Assembly: GCA_023387335.1 (NCBI GenBank)
Contig: JAEWIF010000019.1
Span: 69,925 to 133,924, forward strand
Length of the DNA: 64,000 bases
From: Pseudomonadota bacterium
GTDB taxonomy: Bacteria > Pseudomonadota > Gammaproteobacteria > Burkholderiales > Burkholderiaceae_C
Reading direction: 5' to 3'
In this document: piece after piece, positions 10,676 to 19,882 of the stretch
How the letters are laid out: each line of letters begins with the position of its first letter
Numbering within the stretch: position 1 is the first letter of the stretch
Position numbers and translations under genes: made by a program
The notes under the pieces: generated by a model
What the model was told of the DNA's origin: nothing
The model's input: the letters and a program-made list of their open reading frames with translations, nothing else
Database searches by the model: none

Positions 10676-12670
10676 TCAACCCTCGGAGCGCAGCAGCCGG
10701 TTCGCCTCGGCCGCCACGGCCTCGGCCGTGATGCCGAAATGCCGGTAGAGGACGTCGGCGGGTCCGGACGCGCCGAATCCCTTCATGCCCACGAAGCCGC
10801 CCCGCTCGCCCAGCCAGCGGTCCCAGCCGAAGCGCAGCGCGGCCTCGCAGGCGACGCGCACCCCGCCGGGCGCGCCCAGCACGGTGGCGCGATAGTCCGG
10901 ACCCTGTGCCTCGAAGAGCTCCCAGCTCGGCATGGACACCACCGCGGTGGGCGTGCCGCCCGCCTGCAGCAACTCGCGCGCGGCCAGGGCCAGCGCCACC
11001 TCGGAGCCGGTGGCCAGCAGCGTGACCTGGCGCTCGCCGCCCGTGGCCTCCTGCAGGACGTAGGCACCGCGGGCGCTCAGGTTGGCATCGGTGTGGAGGC
11101 GCCGGACATGCGGCAGCGCCTGGCGCGCGAACACCAGTGTGGAAGGACCGTCGCGGCGCGCGAGGGCGACCTCCCAGCATTCCGCCGCCTCGACCGCGTC
11201 GGCGGGCCGCAGCACCAGCATGTTCGGCATGGCGCGCAGCGACGCGAGGATCTCGACCGGCTGGTGCGTGGGTCCGTTCTTGCCGATGCCGATCGAGTCG
11301 TGGCTGAAGACGAACCTGACCGGCAGGCCCATCAGGGCCGCCATGCGCATGGCGGGGCGCTCGTAGTCGCTGAAGGCGAGGTACGTCACGGCCAGCGGCA
11401 CGACGCCGCCGTGGGCCGCCATGCCGTTGGCCATCGCGCCCATCAGGTGCTCGCGCACGCCGCAGTGGATGTAGGCGCCCGTGCGGTCGGCGGCGGTGAA
11501 GGCGTTCAGGCGCCGCTTGTGGTTGGTCGGCGCCTCGAGGTCGGCGCAGGCGACCAGGCGCTCGGGCAGGAGGTCCACCAGCGAGTCGTTGATCTCGCCG
11601 GAGATGAAGATCCCGCTGGCGAGCGGCTCGCGCGAGATCGCCTCGCGCTTGTACCGCGCCAGCACGCTTCGCCATCCATCCGGCAGGCCGCCGGACATCA
11701 GGCGATCGAATTCCGCCCGCTGGTCCGCCGGCAGTCCGGCGACGCGCTGCTTCCACGCGGCGTGCTCTTCGCGATGACGCGAACCGGCCGCGCGCCAGGG
11801 CTTCAGCACCTCGGCCGGAATCTCGAACGGCCCGTGGGTCCAGCCCAGGCTTTCGCGTGCCGCCTGCGCGTCCTCGGGAAACAGCCGGCCGCTGTGGCCG
11901 CCGCGCTGGCCCTGCAGACGGGCGATGCCGCGGGCGATCACCGTGCGGCAGGCCAGCAGCGAGGGCCGCGGGTCGGCCTTCGCTTCGGCGAGCGCGGCCG
12001 ACACCGCCTCCATGTCATGGCCGTCGACTTCCACCACGTGCCACCCCGCCACGCGGCAGCGTTCGGCGACGTCCTCGCTGATCGACAGCTCGGTGCTGCC
12101 GTCGTCGGTGATCCGGTTGTCGTCCCAGAGCAGGACCAGCTTGCCCAGCCGCAGGTGGCCGGCCAGCGAGATCATCTCCTGGCCGATGCCCTCCTGCAGG
12201 CAGCCGTCGCCGACGAAGGCATACGTGTGGTGGCTGCAGATGGCGTCGCCGTAGCGCGCGTTGAGCCAGGCTTCCGCGATCGCCATGCCCATCGCGTTCG
12301 CGATGCCCTGCCCCAGCGGTCCCGTGGTGACCTCGATGCCGGAGTCGATGTCGCGCTCGGGATGGCCTTCGCAGCGCGAGCCGAAATCGCGGAAGGTGCT
12401 GACCTGGTCGATGCCCATGCGCTCCACGCCGGTCAGGTGCAACAGCGCGTAGAGCAGCATCGAGCCGTGGCCGTTCGACAGGACCACGCGGTCGCGGTCG
12501 GGCCAGGCCGGGTCGGCGGCGTCGAACTTCAGGTGGCGGGTGTAGAGCGCGGTGGCGATCTCCGCCATGCCGAGCGGCACGCCCTGGTGGCCCTCGCCCG
12601 CCCGCACGATCGCGTCGATGGCCAGGAAACGGATCGCGTTGGCCAACGCGTTGCCGGATGCCTGCTTCAT
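10676..12670 (-). CDS. Transketolase, full length
   Basis: A thiamine-diphosphate enzyme that moves two-carbon ketol units between sugars. The 664-residue protein has the ThDP-binding VGDGCLQEGIGQE ... DDNRITDDGSTE, the pyrimidine-domain GVREHLMGAMANGMA and the substrate-site FSHDSIGIGKNGPTHQPVE. The usual GHPG near the N-terminus reads GHQG. ATG 12670 is preferred over an upstream TTG at 12676. It is the last gene of the leftward SDR-TRAP-transketolase cluster and lies two bases after a two-subunit transketolase, so it is likely a catabolic paralogue rather than the housekeeping enzyme. Confidence 0.9.
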   Translation of the reverse strand: MKQASGNALANAIRFLAIDAIVRAGEGHQGVPLGMAEIATALYTRHLKFDAADPAWPDRDRVVLSNGHGSMLLYALLHLTGVERMGIDQVSTFRDFGSRCEGHPERDIDSGIEVTTGPLGQGIANAMGMAIAEAWLNARYGDAICSHHTYAFVGDGCLQEGIGQEMISLAGHLRLGKLVLLWDDNRITDDGSTELSISEDVAERCRVAGWHVVEVDGHDMEAVSAALAEAKADPRPSLLACRTVIARGIARLQGQRGGHSGRLFPEDAQAARESLGWTHGPFEIPAEVLKPWRAAGSRHREEHAAWKQRVAGLPADQRAEFDRLMSGGLPDGWRSVLARYKREAISREPLASGIFISGEINDSLVDLLPERLVACADLEAPTNHKRRLNAFTAADRTGAYIHCGVREHLMGAMANGMAAHGGVVPLAVTYLAFSDYERPAMRMAALMGLPVRFVFSHDSIGIGKNGPTHQPVEILASLRAMPNMLVLRPADAVEAAECWEVALARRDGPSTLVFARQALPHVRRLHTDANLSARGAYVLQEATGGERQVTLLATGSEVALALAARELLQAGGTPTAVVSMPSWELFEAQGPDYRATVLGAPGGVRVACEAALRFGWDRWLGERGGFVGMKGFGASGPADVLYRHFGITAEAVAAEANRLLRSEG

Positions 12671-12672
12671 GG

Positions 12673-13680
12673 TCAACCGAGCCAGCCCTTGATGCGCGCG
12701 GCCAGCGCCTCGCGGCTGATGCCGTAGCGGTCGTGCAGCGTCGGCAGCGCCCCGGCGTCGAGGAAAGCGTCGGGCAGGCCGGCCAGCTGGAAGCCCGCGG
12801 GCTGGACGCGATTGCGCAGCAGCGCGGCGGCCACCGCCTCGCCGAGCCCGCCGACCACCGAGTGGTTCTCGGCGACGACCACCAGCCGGTGCTGGTAGCG
12901 CACGGCCTCCACGATCGCCGCCTCATCGAGAGGCTTGATCGTCGGGCAGTGCAGCACGGCGACGCCGATGCGGTCCTTCGCGAGGTCCTGCGCCACCTCG
13001 AGCGCGCGCATCGTCAGGATGCCGCTGGAGATGACGAGCACGTCGGCGCCCTCGCGCAGCACCTTGGCCTTGCCGAGTTCGAAGCGGTAGCCGGGCACCT
13101 CGTCGAGCACCAGCGGCACCTGCCCACGCAGCAGCCGCATGTAGACGGGGCCCTTGCACTGCGCGATCTGCGGCACGGCCTGCTCGATGTCGAGCGCGTC
13201 GCAGGGGTCGACGATCGTCAGGCCGGGGATGGCGCGCATCATCGCCAGGTCCTCGGTGGCCTGGTGGCTCGGGCCGTACCCGGTCGTCAGGCCCGGCAGG
13301 GCGCAGCAGATCTTGACGTTCAGGTTCTCCTCGGCGATCACCTGGTGGATGAAGTCGTAGGCGCGCCGGGTACCGAAGACGGCGTAGGTGGTGGCGAACG
13401 GCACCAGCCCTTCCTTGGCCATGCCGCCGGCGGCGCCCATCAGCAGCTGCTCGGCCATGCCCATCTGGAAGAAGCGCTCGGGGTAGGCCTGCGCGAAGAG
13501 ATGCAGGTCGGTGTACTTGGCCAGGTCGGCGCTGAGCCCGACGACCTCGGGCCGGTTCGCGGCGTACTCGACCAGCGCCTTGCCGAACGGCGCGGCTTTC
13601 ACGCGCTGACCCTCGGACGCGATCGAGGCGATCATCGCCGAGGTGGTCAGCTTCGGCTTCTTGTCGGCGACGGCGCTCAT
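12673..13680 (-). CDS. Transketolase C-terminal subunit
   Basis: The 335-residue product corresponds to the pyrimidine-binding and C-terminal domains of transketolase, with ERFFQMGMAEQLLMGAAGGMA (catalytic glutamate region), GPSHQATEDLAMMRAIPG and the transketolase_C ending. It pairs with the adjacent N-terminal subunit, overlapping it by four bases, to form one ThDP active site. Split transketolases of this type occur in catabolic clusters, for example AptA/AptB acting on apulose 4-phosphate. The substrate here is unknown. Confidence 0.9.
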   Translation of the reverse strand: MSAVADKKPKLTTSAMIASIASEGQRVKAAPFGKALVEYAANRPEVVGLSADLAKYTDLHLFAQAYPERFFQMGMAEQLLMGAAGGMAKEGLVPFATTYAVFGTRRAYDFIHQVIAEENLNVKICCALPGLTTGYGPSHQATEDLAMMRAIPGLTIVDPCDALDIEQAVPQIAQCKGPVYMRLLRGQVPLVLDEVPGYRFELGKAKVLREGADVLVISSGILTMRALEVAQDLAKDRIGVAVLHCPTIKPLDEAAIVEAVRYQHRLVVVAENHSVVGGLGEAVAAALLRNRVQPAGFQLAGLPDAFLDAGALPTLHDRYGISREALAARIKGWLG

Positions 13681-14522
13681 GCCGGAACTCCTTGGGGTTG
13701 GGTCCCGTCCAGGACCTTGAGCGCCTGCTGCCACTCGGGCGGATCGACGCGGATGAAGTGGTTCTTCTCGCGCTGCTCGAGGAAGGGCACGCCCTTGCCC
13801 ATCAGCGTGTCGAAGAGGATGACGCGCGGCTTCTTCTCCTCGAGCGAGCGCGCGGTGTCGAAGGCCCGCAGCACCGCGGGCAGGTCGTTGCCGTCGACGC
13901 GCTGCACGTGCCAGCCGAACGCGGCCCACTTGTCGGCCAGCGGCTCGAAGCCGAGCACCTTGGTCGAGGGGCCGTCGGCCTGCTGGTTGTTGATGTCGAT
14001 CAGGCAGACGAGGTTGTCCAGGCCGTGGTGCGCGGCGGCCATCGCCGCTTCCCAGGTGGAGCCCTCGTCGAGCTCGCCGTCGGACATCGAGTTGTAGACG
14101 AAGGCCGGGTTGTTCTTGTGCTTCAGGCCGAGCGCCATGCCGACTCCGATGACGAGCCCCTGGCCCAGCGATCCGCCGGAGATCTCCATGCCCGGCGTGT
14201 AGCTCGCCATGCCCGACATCGGCAGCCGGCTGTCGTCGCTGCCGTAGGTCTCCAGCTCGCTCTCGGGGATGACGCCGGCCTCGATCAGCGCCGCGTAGTG
14301 GGCGATCGCGTAGTGGCCGTGCGAGAGCAGGAAGCGGTCGCGGCCCTCCCAATGCGGGTCTTCGGGTCGCAGGTTCAGCGCATGGCCGTAGGCCACGGCC
14401 AGCACGTCGGCGTAGCCGAGCGCCTGGCCCACGTAGCCCTGGCCCTGCACCTCGCCCATGCGCACGGCATGGCGGCGGATGCGCCAGGCGCAGGCGGCGA
14501 GTTGATCGAGATCGGCAGGCAT
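13677..14522 (-). CDS. Transketolase N-terminal subunit
   Basis: The 281-residue protein is the diphosphate-binding domain of a two-subunit transketolase. It shows FLLSHGHYAIAHYA, SGGSLGQGLVIGVGMALG and the ThDP/metal motif SDGELDEGSTWEA with DINNQQADG. The first glycine of the usual GDGE is serine here. It begins 36 bases after the TRAP permease gene and is coupled to the C-terminal subunit by an ATGA overlap. Confidence 0.9.
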   Translation of the reverse strand: MPADLDQLAACAWRIRRHAVRMGEVQGQGYVGQALGYADVLAVAYGHALNLRPEDPHWEGRDRFLLSHGHYAIAHYAALIEAGVIPESELETYGSDDSRLPMSGMASYTPGMEISGGSLGQGLVIGVGMALGLKHKNNPAFVYNSMSDGELDEGSTWEAAMAAAHHGLDNLVCLIDINNQQADGPSTKVLGFEPLADKWAAFGWHVQRVDGNDLPAVLRAFDTARSLEEKKPRVILFDTLMGKGVPFLEQREKNHFIRVDPPEWQQALKVLDGTQPQGVPA

Positions 14523-14557
14523 CGGGAGGTTCCTTGCGGAAAAGGGGGAGTGGGAGG

Positions 14558-15817
14558 TCAGCGCAGCGTGAGCCAGGGCAGGTACGCGAAGCCCAGGAGC
14601 AAGGCGATGGCCACGAAGTAGAACGGGATCAGCTCCTTGACCACGTCGCCGATGCGCACCTTGGCGATCGAACTGGTGATGAAGAGCGTGGTTCCGATCG
14701 GCGGGTGGTAGAGGCCGATCGAAAGGTTGACGATCATCATGATGCCCAGCTGGATGGTGTCCATGCCCACCGCGGCGGCGAGCGGGACGAACATCGGCGT
14801 GAGCAGCAGCACGGCCGCCGGCAGGTCGATGAACATCGCCGTGGCCAGCATGATGAGGTTCATCGCGAGGATGATCAGCCAGGGCTCGCGCAGCACTTCC
14901 TTGGCGTACTGCGTGAAGGCGGCGGGGAGCTGCTCGTAGGTGACGATCCAGCCGACCACGCTGGAGGCCATGATGATCAGCAGCACGACGCCGGTGGAGA
15001 TGCCGGCCTCGATCGCGGCCGACCGTAGCTTGGCCAGCGTAAGGTCGCGGTAGACGACGGCCGAGACCACCATCGCGTACAGCGTGGACATCACGCTCAC
15101 CTCGGTCGGCGTCGCGATGCCGAAGCGCAGGAACACGATGATCAGCACGGGCATCGCCAGCGCCGGGCCGGCCTGCGCGAACTGGCGGCCGAACTGGCCC
15201 CAGTCGAAGGGCGTGGTGTCGCGCGGGAAGCCGCGGCGGCGGCCCTGCACGTAGCACACCGCCATGAAGCCGGCGCACATCATCAGGCCCGGCAGGATGC
15301 CGGCGACGAACAGCGCGCCGATCGAGGCGCCGGAGACCAGCGCATAGACGATCATCGGGATCGACGGCGGGATCAGGATGTCGATCGTCGCCGCCGCCGC
15401 GAGCGAACCGGCCGCGAACGGCGCCGGATAGCCCAGCTTCTTCAGCCAGGGGATCAGCATCGAGCCGATCGCCGAGGCGTCGGCCACCGCCGAGCCCGAG
15501 ACGCCGCCGAAGATCGTCGAGGACAGGACGCCGACCTGGGCCGGCCCGCCGTGCACGCGGCCGATCATCATCGACAGCAGCGACACGAGGCTCTGGCCGA
15601 GCCGGCCGCTGACCATCAGCGCGCCCGTCATCATGAAGAACGGGATGGCGATCAGCGGGAAGCTCTGCGTCTGCGCGAGCATCTGTTCGACCGCCATGTG
15701 CACCGGCACGCGGTCGATGATGAGGAGCCCGGTCACCGAGGCGAGCACGAGCGAGTGGGCGATCGGGATCGAGGCGAGCGCCGCGAGGATGAACAGGCCG
15801 ATGATGAGAGCGGTCAT
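14558..15817 (-). CDS. dctM: TRAP transporter large permease subunit (DctM family)
   Basis: This is the main sodium-coupled transport subunit of a tripartite ATP-independent periplasmic transporter. The 419-residue protein is strongly hydrophobic with about 11-12 membrane segments. It has the DctM features PFFMMTGALMVSGRLGQSL, FGGVSGSAVADASAIGS and IDILIPPSIPMIVYAL. It starts four bases after dctQ, and the binding protein dctP lies just upstream. The ligand cannot be read from the permease. Confidence 0.93.
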   Translation of the reverse strand: MTALIIGLFILAALASIPIAHSLVLASVTGLLIIDRVPVHMAVEQMLAQTQSFPLIAIPFFMMTGALMVSGRLGQSLVSLLSMMIGRVHGGPAQVGVLSSTIFGGVSGSAVADASAIGSMLIPWLKKLGYPAPFAAGSLAAAATIDILIPPSIPMIVYALVSGASIGALFVAGILPGLMMCAGFMAVCYVQGRRRGFPRDTTPFDWGQFGRQFAQAGPALAMPVLIIVFLRFGIATPTEVSVMSTLYAMVVSAVVYRDLTLAKLRSAAIEAGISTGVVLLIIMASSVVGWIVTYEQLPAAFTQYAKEVLREPWLIILAMNLIMLATAMFIDLPAAVLLLTPMFVPLAAAVGMDTIQLGIMMIVNLSIGLYHPPIGTTLFITSSIAKVRIGDVVKELIPFYFVAIALLLGFAYLPWLTLR

Positions 15818-15821
15818 GGCA

Positions 15822-16340
15822 TCAGGCTCCGTGCGCCATGGCCTCGGCGGCCTGGGCGGTTTCTACGCGCTGGTCGTTCCAGACGCGCGGCAGGCGGCAG
15901 AGCGTCACCACCGCCAGCACGCCGAAGCCCAGCGCGAGAGCGCCGACGCTGACCGAACCGGGCACGTGCAGGATGGGCGTCTTCTCGTCGTGCGCGATCT
16001 GCGCGACCGGCACCGCCATCCAGGCCAGCGCGCCGTACATCGCGGCGACGATCAGCGAGCCCGCGGCCAGCACCCAGCGCCGCGAGGCGCCGAGCTTCTG
16101 CGTGACCAGCACCACCGCGATGTGCGAACCGTGCTGGGCCGCGATCACGACGCCGGCCATGATCATCCAGGGGAACATCAGTTCGGGCAGCTCCGACGCC
16201 CAGGCGATGCTGGTGCCGGCGATGTAGCGCAGGCCGACGTTGATCGAGAGGATCACGAAGACCACCGACAGCGTCACGTAGAGCACGAAGCGGCAGCCCC
16301 ATGCGATGGCCGCGTCGACGGCCTGGATCAGTGCGTTCAT
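15822..16340 (-). CDS. dctQ: TRAP transporter small permease subunit (DctQ family)
   Basis: The 172-residue inner-membrane protein has four predicted membrane segments and the DctQ signature region GTSIAWASELPELMFPWMIMAGVV. It forms the transport complex with DctM and DctP encoded on either side. ATG 16340 is chosen because upstream codons are charged and not family-like. Confidence 0.88.
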   Translation of the reverse strand: MNALIQAVDAAIAWGCRFVLYVTLSVVFVILSINVGLRYIAGTSIAWASELPELMFPWMIMAGVVIAAQHGSHIAVVLVTQKLGASRRWVLAAGSLIVAAMYGALAWMAVPVAQIAHDEKTPILHVPGSVSVGALALGFGVLAVVTLCRLPRVWNDQRVETAQAAEAMAHGA

Positions 16341-16387
16341 GGGCACCCTTTCGAAGGCCCGCCGCGCGGCGGGCCCGGTGGCGGGTT

Positions 16388-17377
16388 TCAGTTGCCGGAG
16401 GCGGCGCGGACGACGCGGTTGGCGAAGTCGCCGATCGGACCGGAGGTCCACTTGGCGTAGACCGGCTTGGAGGCCGCCACGAAGGCCTGGCGGTCGACGG
16501 CGTCGATCTGCACGCCCTTGGCCTTGAGGTCGGTGGCCAGCTTGTCGTCGGCCTCCTTGTTCAGGCGTCGCTGCAGTTGCGTGGCTTCGGCCGCGGCTTC
16601 GTTGATGACCTTGCGATCCGCTTCCGGCAGGCGGTCCCAGGTGCGCTTGCTCATCAGGAAGGGCGTCGACTCGTACTTGTGCCCGGTCAGGGTGATGTAC
16701 TTCTGCACCTCGTACAGCTTGGCCGAGGCGATGTTGGTCAGCGGGTTCTCCTGGCCGTCCACCACACCCTGCTGCAGGGCGACGTAGAGCTCCGAGAACT
16801 TGATCTGCTGCGCATCGGCGCCCATGGCCTTCATGATGTCGATCGTCACTTCATCGGGCGGCGTGCGCATCTTCAGGCCCTTGAGGTCGGCCGGCGACTT
16901 GAGGGCGCGCTTGCTGTTGGACATCTGGCGGATGCCGTTGTCCCACAGGCCGAGCAGCACCATGCCCTTGGCGGCGGCCTTGTCGGCCAGCTCCTTGCCG
17001 ATCGGGCCGTCCATCAGCTGCCAGGCCTTCTCGACGTCGCTGAAGAGGAACGGCAGGCCGAGCGCGGCGAACTCCGGCACCACGGTCGACACCGCGCCCT
17101 GGCTGTTGGCCGACATGTCCAGCGTGCCCGAGCGAAGCGCCGTGACCATCGCGGCGTCGTCGCCCAGCTGCGCCGAGTGCGCCACCTGGATCTCGATCCG
17201 GCCGTTCGTTTTCGCCTTGACCGTCTCGGCGAACTTCACGGCGGCGAGGTTGCGCGGGTTGTCCGGCGCCGAGCCGTGGCCCAGCGTCAGCTTCAGGTTC
17301 TGGGCCTGCGCGGCGATCGGCAGCAGCGCGATGGCGGCCACGGCGAGCAGCGAGCGGGTGAAGGTGTTGCGTTGCAT
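16388..17377 (-). CDS. dctP: TRAP transporter substrate-binding protein (DctP family)
   Basis: The 329-residue periplasmic protein has a signal peptide cleaved after PIAAQA. It carries the DctP domain with ELYVALQQGVVDGQENPLTNI and an arginine-containing KMRTPPDE region where the ligand carboxylate is usually clamped. TRAP binding proteins prefer organic acids or sugar acids. With an SDR and transketolases next door, a sugar acid or polyol derivative is a reasonable guess. Confidence 0.92.
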   Translation of the reverse strand: MQRNTFTRSLLAVAAIALLPIAAQAQNLKLTLGHGSAPDNPRNLAAVKFAETVKAKTNGRIEIQVAHSAQLGDDAAMVTALRSGTLDMSANSQGAVSTVVPEFAALGLPFLFSDVEKAWQLMDGPIGKELADKAAAKGMVLLGLWDNGIRQMSNSKRALKSPADLKGLKMRTPPDEVTIDIMKAMGADAQQIKFSELYVALQQGVVDGQENPLTNIASAKLYEVQKYITLTGHKYESTPFLMSKRTWDRLPEADRKVINEAAAEATQLQRRLNKEADDKLATDLKAKGVQIDAVDRQAFVAASKPVYAKWTSGPIGDFANRVVRAASGN

Positions 17378-17415
17378 GGTGCTTGTCTCCTTGGGTGGAC
17401 TCTTTGCGGACCGGT

Positions 17416-18165
17416 TCAGTGGATCAACATGCCGCCGTTGACGTCGAGCGTCACGCCGGTGAGGTACTTCGCGAGATCGCTGGCGAGGAACACCACGCAG
17501 CCCGCGACGTCGGCCGGTTCGCCGATGCGGTTCAGCGGGATCTGCTCCAGGATGCCCTTCATGCGGTCTTGCGGGATCAGGCCCTTGTTGATGTCGGTGG
17601 CGATCAGGCCGGGGGTCACGCAGTTGACGCGGATGCCGTCGATGCCGAACTCGCGCGCCATCGCCCGGGCCAGGCCGAGCACGCCGGCCTTGGCGGCCGA
17701 GTAGTGCGGGCCGCCGAGGATGCCGCCGCCGCGCTGCGCGCTCACCGACGAGATGCAGACGATCGCGCCGGCCTTCTGCTCGCGCATGGCCGGCACCACC
17801 GCCTGCGACATGTGCAGCGTGCCGCGCAGGCTGACGTCGAGCACGGCGTCGTAGTCGGCGCCGGAGATCTCCAGCGTCTTGCGCGGCTGCGTGATGCCGG
17901 CGTTGTTGACGAGGATGTCGATGCGGCCGAGGCGGCGCAGCACTTCGGCGGCGGCGGCGTCGCAGGACGCCTTGTCCGTGACGTCGGCGACCACCCCGAT
18001 GTGGCCCTCGCCCAGCCGGCCCGCGGCGGCGGCCGGCTCGGCCCGCGCCAGGTCCAGGATCGCGACGCGCGCGCCCTGCGCGGCCATCATCTTCGCGGTG
18101 GCGAAGCCCAGCCCGTTGAGTCCGGCGCCACCCGTGATCACGGCAACCTTGTCCTTCAGCAGCAT
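17416..18165 (-). CDS. SDR-family oxidoreductase
   Basis: A 249-residue classical short-chain dehydrogenase. The nucleotide-binding glycine motif is TGGAGLNGLGFATAK, NNAG follows at the fourth strand, and the catalytic Ser-Tyr-Lys appear as ISSVSAQ ... HYSAAKAG. ATG 18165 follows an AAGGAGATCC ribosome binding site. It is the first gene of the leftward cluster, so it probably oxidises or reduces the compound brought in by the TRAP transporter before transketolase action. Confidence 0.89.
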   Translation of the reverse strand: MLLKDKVAVITGGAGLNGLGFATAKMMAAQGARVAILDLARAEPAAAAGRLGEGHIGVVADVTDKASCDAAAAEVLRRLGRIDILVNNAGITQPRKTLEISGADYDAVLDVSLRGTLHMSQAVVPAMREQKAGAIVCISSVSAQRGGGILGGPHYSAAKAGVLGLARAMAREFGIDGIRVNCVTPGLIATDINKGLIPQDRMKGILEQIPLNRIGEPADVAGCVVFLASDLAKYLTGVTLDVNGGMLIH

Positions 18166-18240
18166 TCGGTGGATCTCCTTTGCGGAGCGGATGGTGCGGG
18201 CGCCCCGGGATGACGGCAAGGGATTGTTCTTCAGGTGAAA

Positions 18241-18265
18241 ATGACGATCTGTCATCTGACGTCAG
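18241..18265. promoter_or_regulatory. Divergent control region with two palindromes
   Basis: Between the SDR start and the LysR gene lie two adjacent palindromes. One is the 15-mer ATGACGATCTGTCAT at 18241-18255, with perfect 5-bp arms and the T-N11-A pattern typical of LysR recognition. The other is the perfect 10-mer CTGACGTCAG at 18256-18265. Binding of the neighbouring regulator here is an inference from position and symmetry. Confidence 0.6.
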
Positions 18266-18275
18266 GGTTGCCACC

Positions 18276-19160
18276 ATGAGTGCTCTTCCGCCGCTGCCCG
18301 CCCTCCTCGCTTTCGAAGCCGTCGCGCGCCGCCGCAGCTTCGGCGTCGCCGCCCTGGAGTTGCACCTCACCGCGTCGGCCGTCAGCCACCAGATCTCGCG
18401 GCTGGAGGCGCAGATCGGCGTGCGGCTGTTCGACCGCAGCGCGCACGGCGTGCGCCTCAGCCCGGCCGGCGAGCAGTACCTGACCCGCATCGCCGGCGCG
18501 CTCGGCGCGATCTCCGCGGCCACCGACGACCTGCGCCAGGGCGTGGGGAACAGCCTGTACGTCCACGTGACACCAAGCCTGGCCAGCCTGTGGCTGATGC
18601 CGCGCCTGAAAGGCTTCGCCGAAGCGAACCAGGACGTATCGCTGAATCTTTCGGCGTCCCATTGGCCGAGCGACTTCGCGCTCGGGCAGGTCGACCTGGA
18701 CATCCGCTACGGCGTGCCCCAGTGGCCCGATCTCGTCGTCGAGCCTCTCTTCGAGGAGCGCATCGTTCCGCTCGCCAGTCCCGCCTTCATCCGCGAACGG
18801 CGTTTGAAACGGGTGGATCAACTGCTGGACGTGCCCCTGATCCAGAGCAACGTGAACGTCGTCCAGTGGTCCGACTGGCTGGCGAAGTTCTCAGGCAAGC
18901 GGGCGCCGGACCACTTCCCGCTTCGCTTCGACCGTGCGCAGATGGCGCTGGAGGCCGCGGTGCAGGGGCTGGGCGTCGCGCTGGAGAGCGCGACCATGGC
19001 GGCGGGGCACATCGCGGAGGGGAGGCTGAGGCCGGTGATGGGTCTGGAGAAGGCCATCCAGGTGAAGGCGCATTTCGCGGTCTATCCCGCGCGCCACGCG
19101 CGCAAGCCGCCCGTGGAGGCCTTCCTGGCGTGGATCCACCGGGAGGCGTCGAAACGCTGA
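18276..19160 (+). CDS. LysR-family regulator (GcvA-like)
   Basis: The 294-residue protein has the N-terminal LysR winged helix (LLAFEAVARRRSFGVAALEL, then SAVSHQISRLEAQIG and LFDR) and a type-2 periplasmic-binding-fold effector domain. ATG 18276 gives MSALPPLPALLAFEAVARR, a typical GcvA/AmpR-subgroup N-terminus. Divergent placement to the SDR-TRAP-transketolase cluster makes it the likely regulator of that cluster. The inducer is unknown. Confidence 0.91.
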   Translation: MSALPPLPALLAFEAVARRRSFGVAALELHLTASAVSHQISRLEAQIGVRLFDRSAHGVRLSPAGEQYLTRIAGALGAISAATDDLRQGVGNSLYVHVTPSLASLWLMPRLKGFAEANQDVSLNLSASHWPSDFALGQVDLDIRYGVPQWPDLVVEPLFEERIVPLASPAFIRERRLKRVDQLLDVPLIQSNVNVVQWSDWLAKFSGKRAPDHFPLRFDRAQMALEAAVQGLGVALESATMAAGHIAEGRLRPVMGLEKAIQVKAHFAVYPARHARKPPVEAFLAWIHREASKR

Positions 19161-19242
19161 GGCGCGACGCGCAGCCCGGATGCAGGTGCACGCACAAGCC
19201 CGACAATGGCGCTCAGCTGACCGCTGACAAGCACAGACCCCC

Positions 19243-19878
19243 ATGCCGACCTTTGAAGCTTTCGTCCTCTTCGCGATCGCGGATCTCATGCTCAAACTCA
19301 CGCCGGGACCCGACATGGCCCTGACCATGACGCGCGGGGTGACGCAGGGCTTCAGGGCGGCGTGGACCAGTGTCCTGGGCACGTACATGGCGGGGTTCGT
19401 TCAGATCCCGGTGGTGGTGCTCGGCCTCGCGGCGGTCATCCAGCAGTCGGCCACGCTGTTCGCCGCGGTGAAGTGCGCGGGCGCGTTCTACCTCATCTAC
19501 CTGGGCATCAACGCGCTGCGGCGGTCGCGCGCCGCGCCAGTGCCGGCGCTCGATGCCTCCCACGCGCAACCCGCCCGGGCCATCTTCTGGCAGGGCTTCG
19601 CCACCAACCTGCTCAACCCCAAGGTTCTGCTGTTCATGATCGCGTTCCTGCCGCAATTCGCGGACGCGAGCCGCGGCCCGGTCGAGATGCAGGTGCTTGC
19701 GCTGGCCGTCTACTCCAAGACGATCGGGCTCTTCACCGGCGCCGCGTTCTCTTTCGGCGCCTCCAGGATTCGGCGCTGGTTCCTGGCGAATCCCTGGTTC
19801 ACGCGCGCCCAGGACGGCGTCCTGGGTGTCGTGATGGTGGGCCTGGGCATCGGCATCCTCACCGGCGTGAGGCGCTAG
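19243..19878 (+). CDS. LysE/RhtB-family amino-acid exporter
   Basis: A 211-residue inner-membrane protein with about five to six membrane segments and family motifs TPGPDMALTMTRGVTQGFRA, GAFYLIYLGINALR and GFATNLLNPKVLLFMIAFLPQF. Members export small neutral or basic amino acids such as homoserine, threonine or leucine. The substrate is not predictable. It stands alone and is convergent with the tricarboxylate binding-protein gene. Confidence 0.9.
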   Translation: MPTFEAFVLFAIADLMLKLTPGPDMALTMTRGVTQGFRAAWTSVLGTYMAGFVQIPVVVLGLAAVIQQSATLFAAVKCAGAFYLIYLGINALRRSRAAPVPALDASHAQPARAIFWQGFATNLLNPKVLLFMIAFLPQFADASRGPVEMQVLALAVYSKTIGLFTGAAFSFGASRIRRWFLANPWFTRAQDGVLGVVMVGLGIGILTGVRR

Positions 19879-19882
19879 CCTC

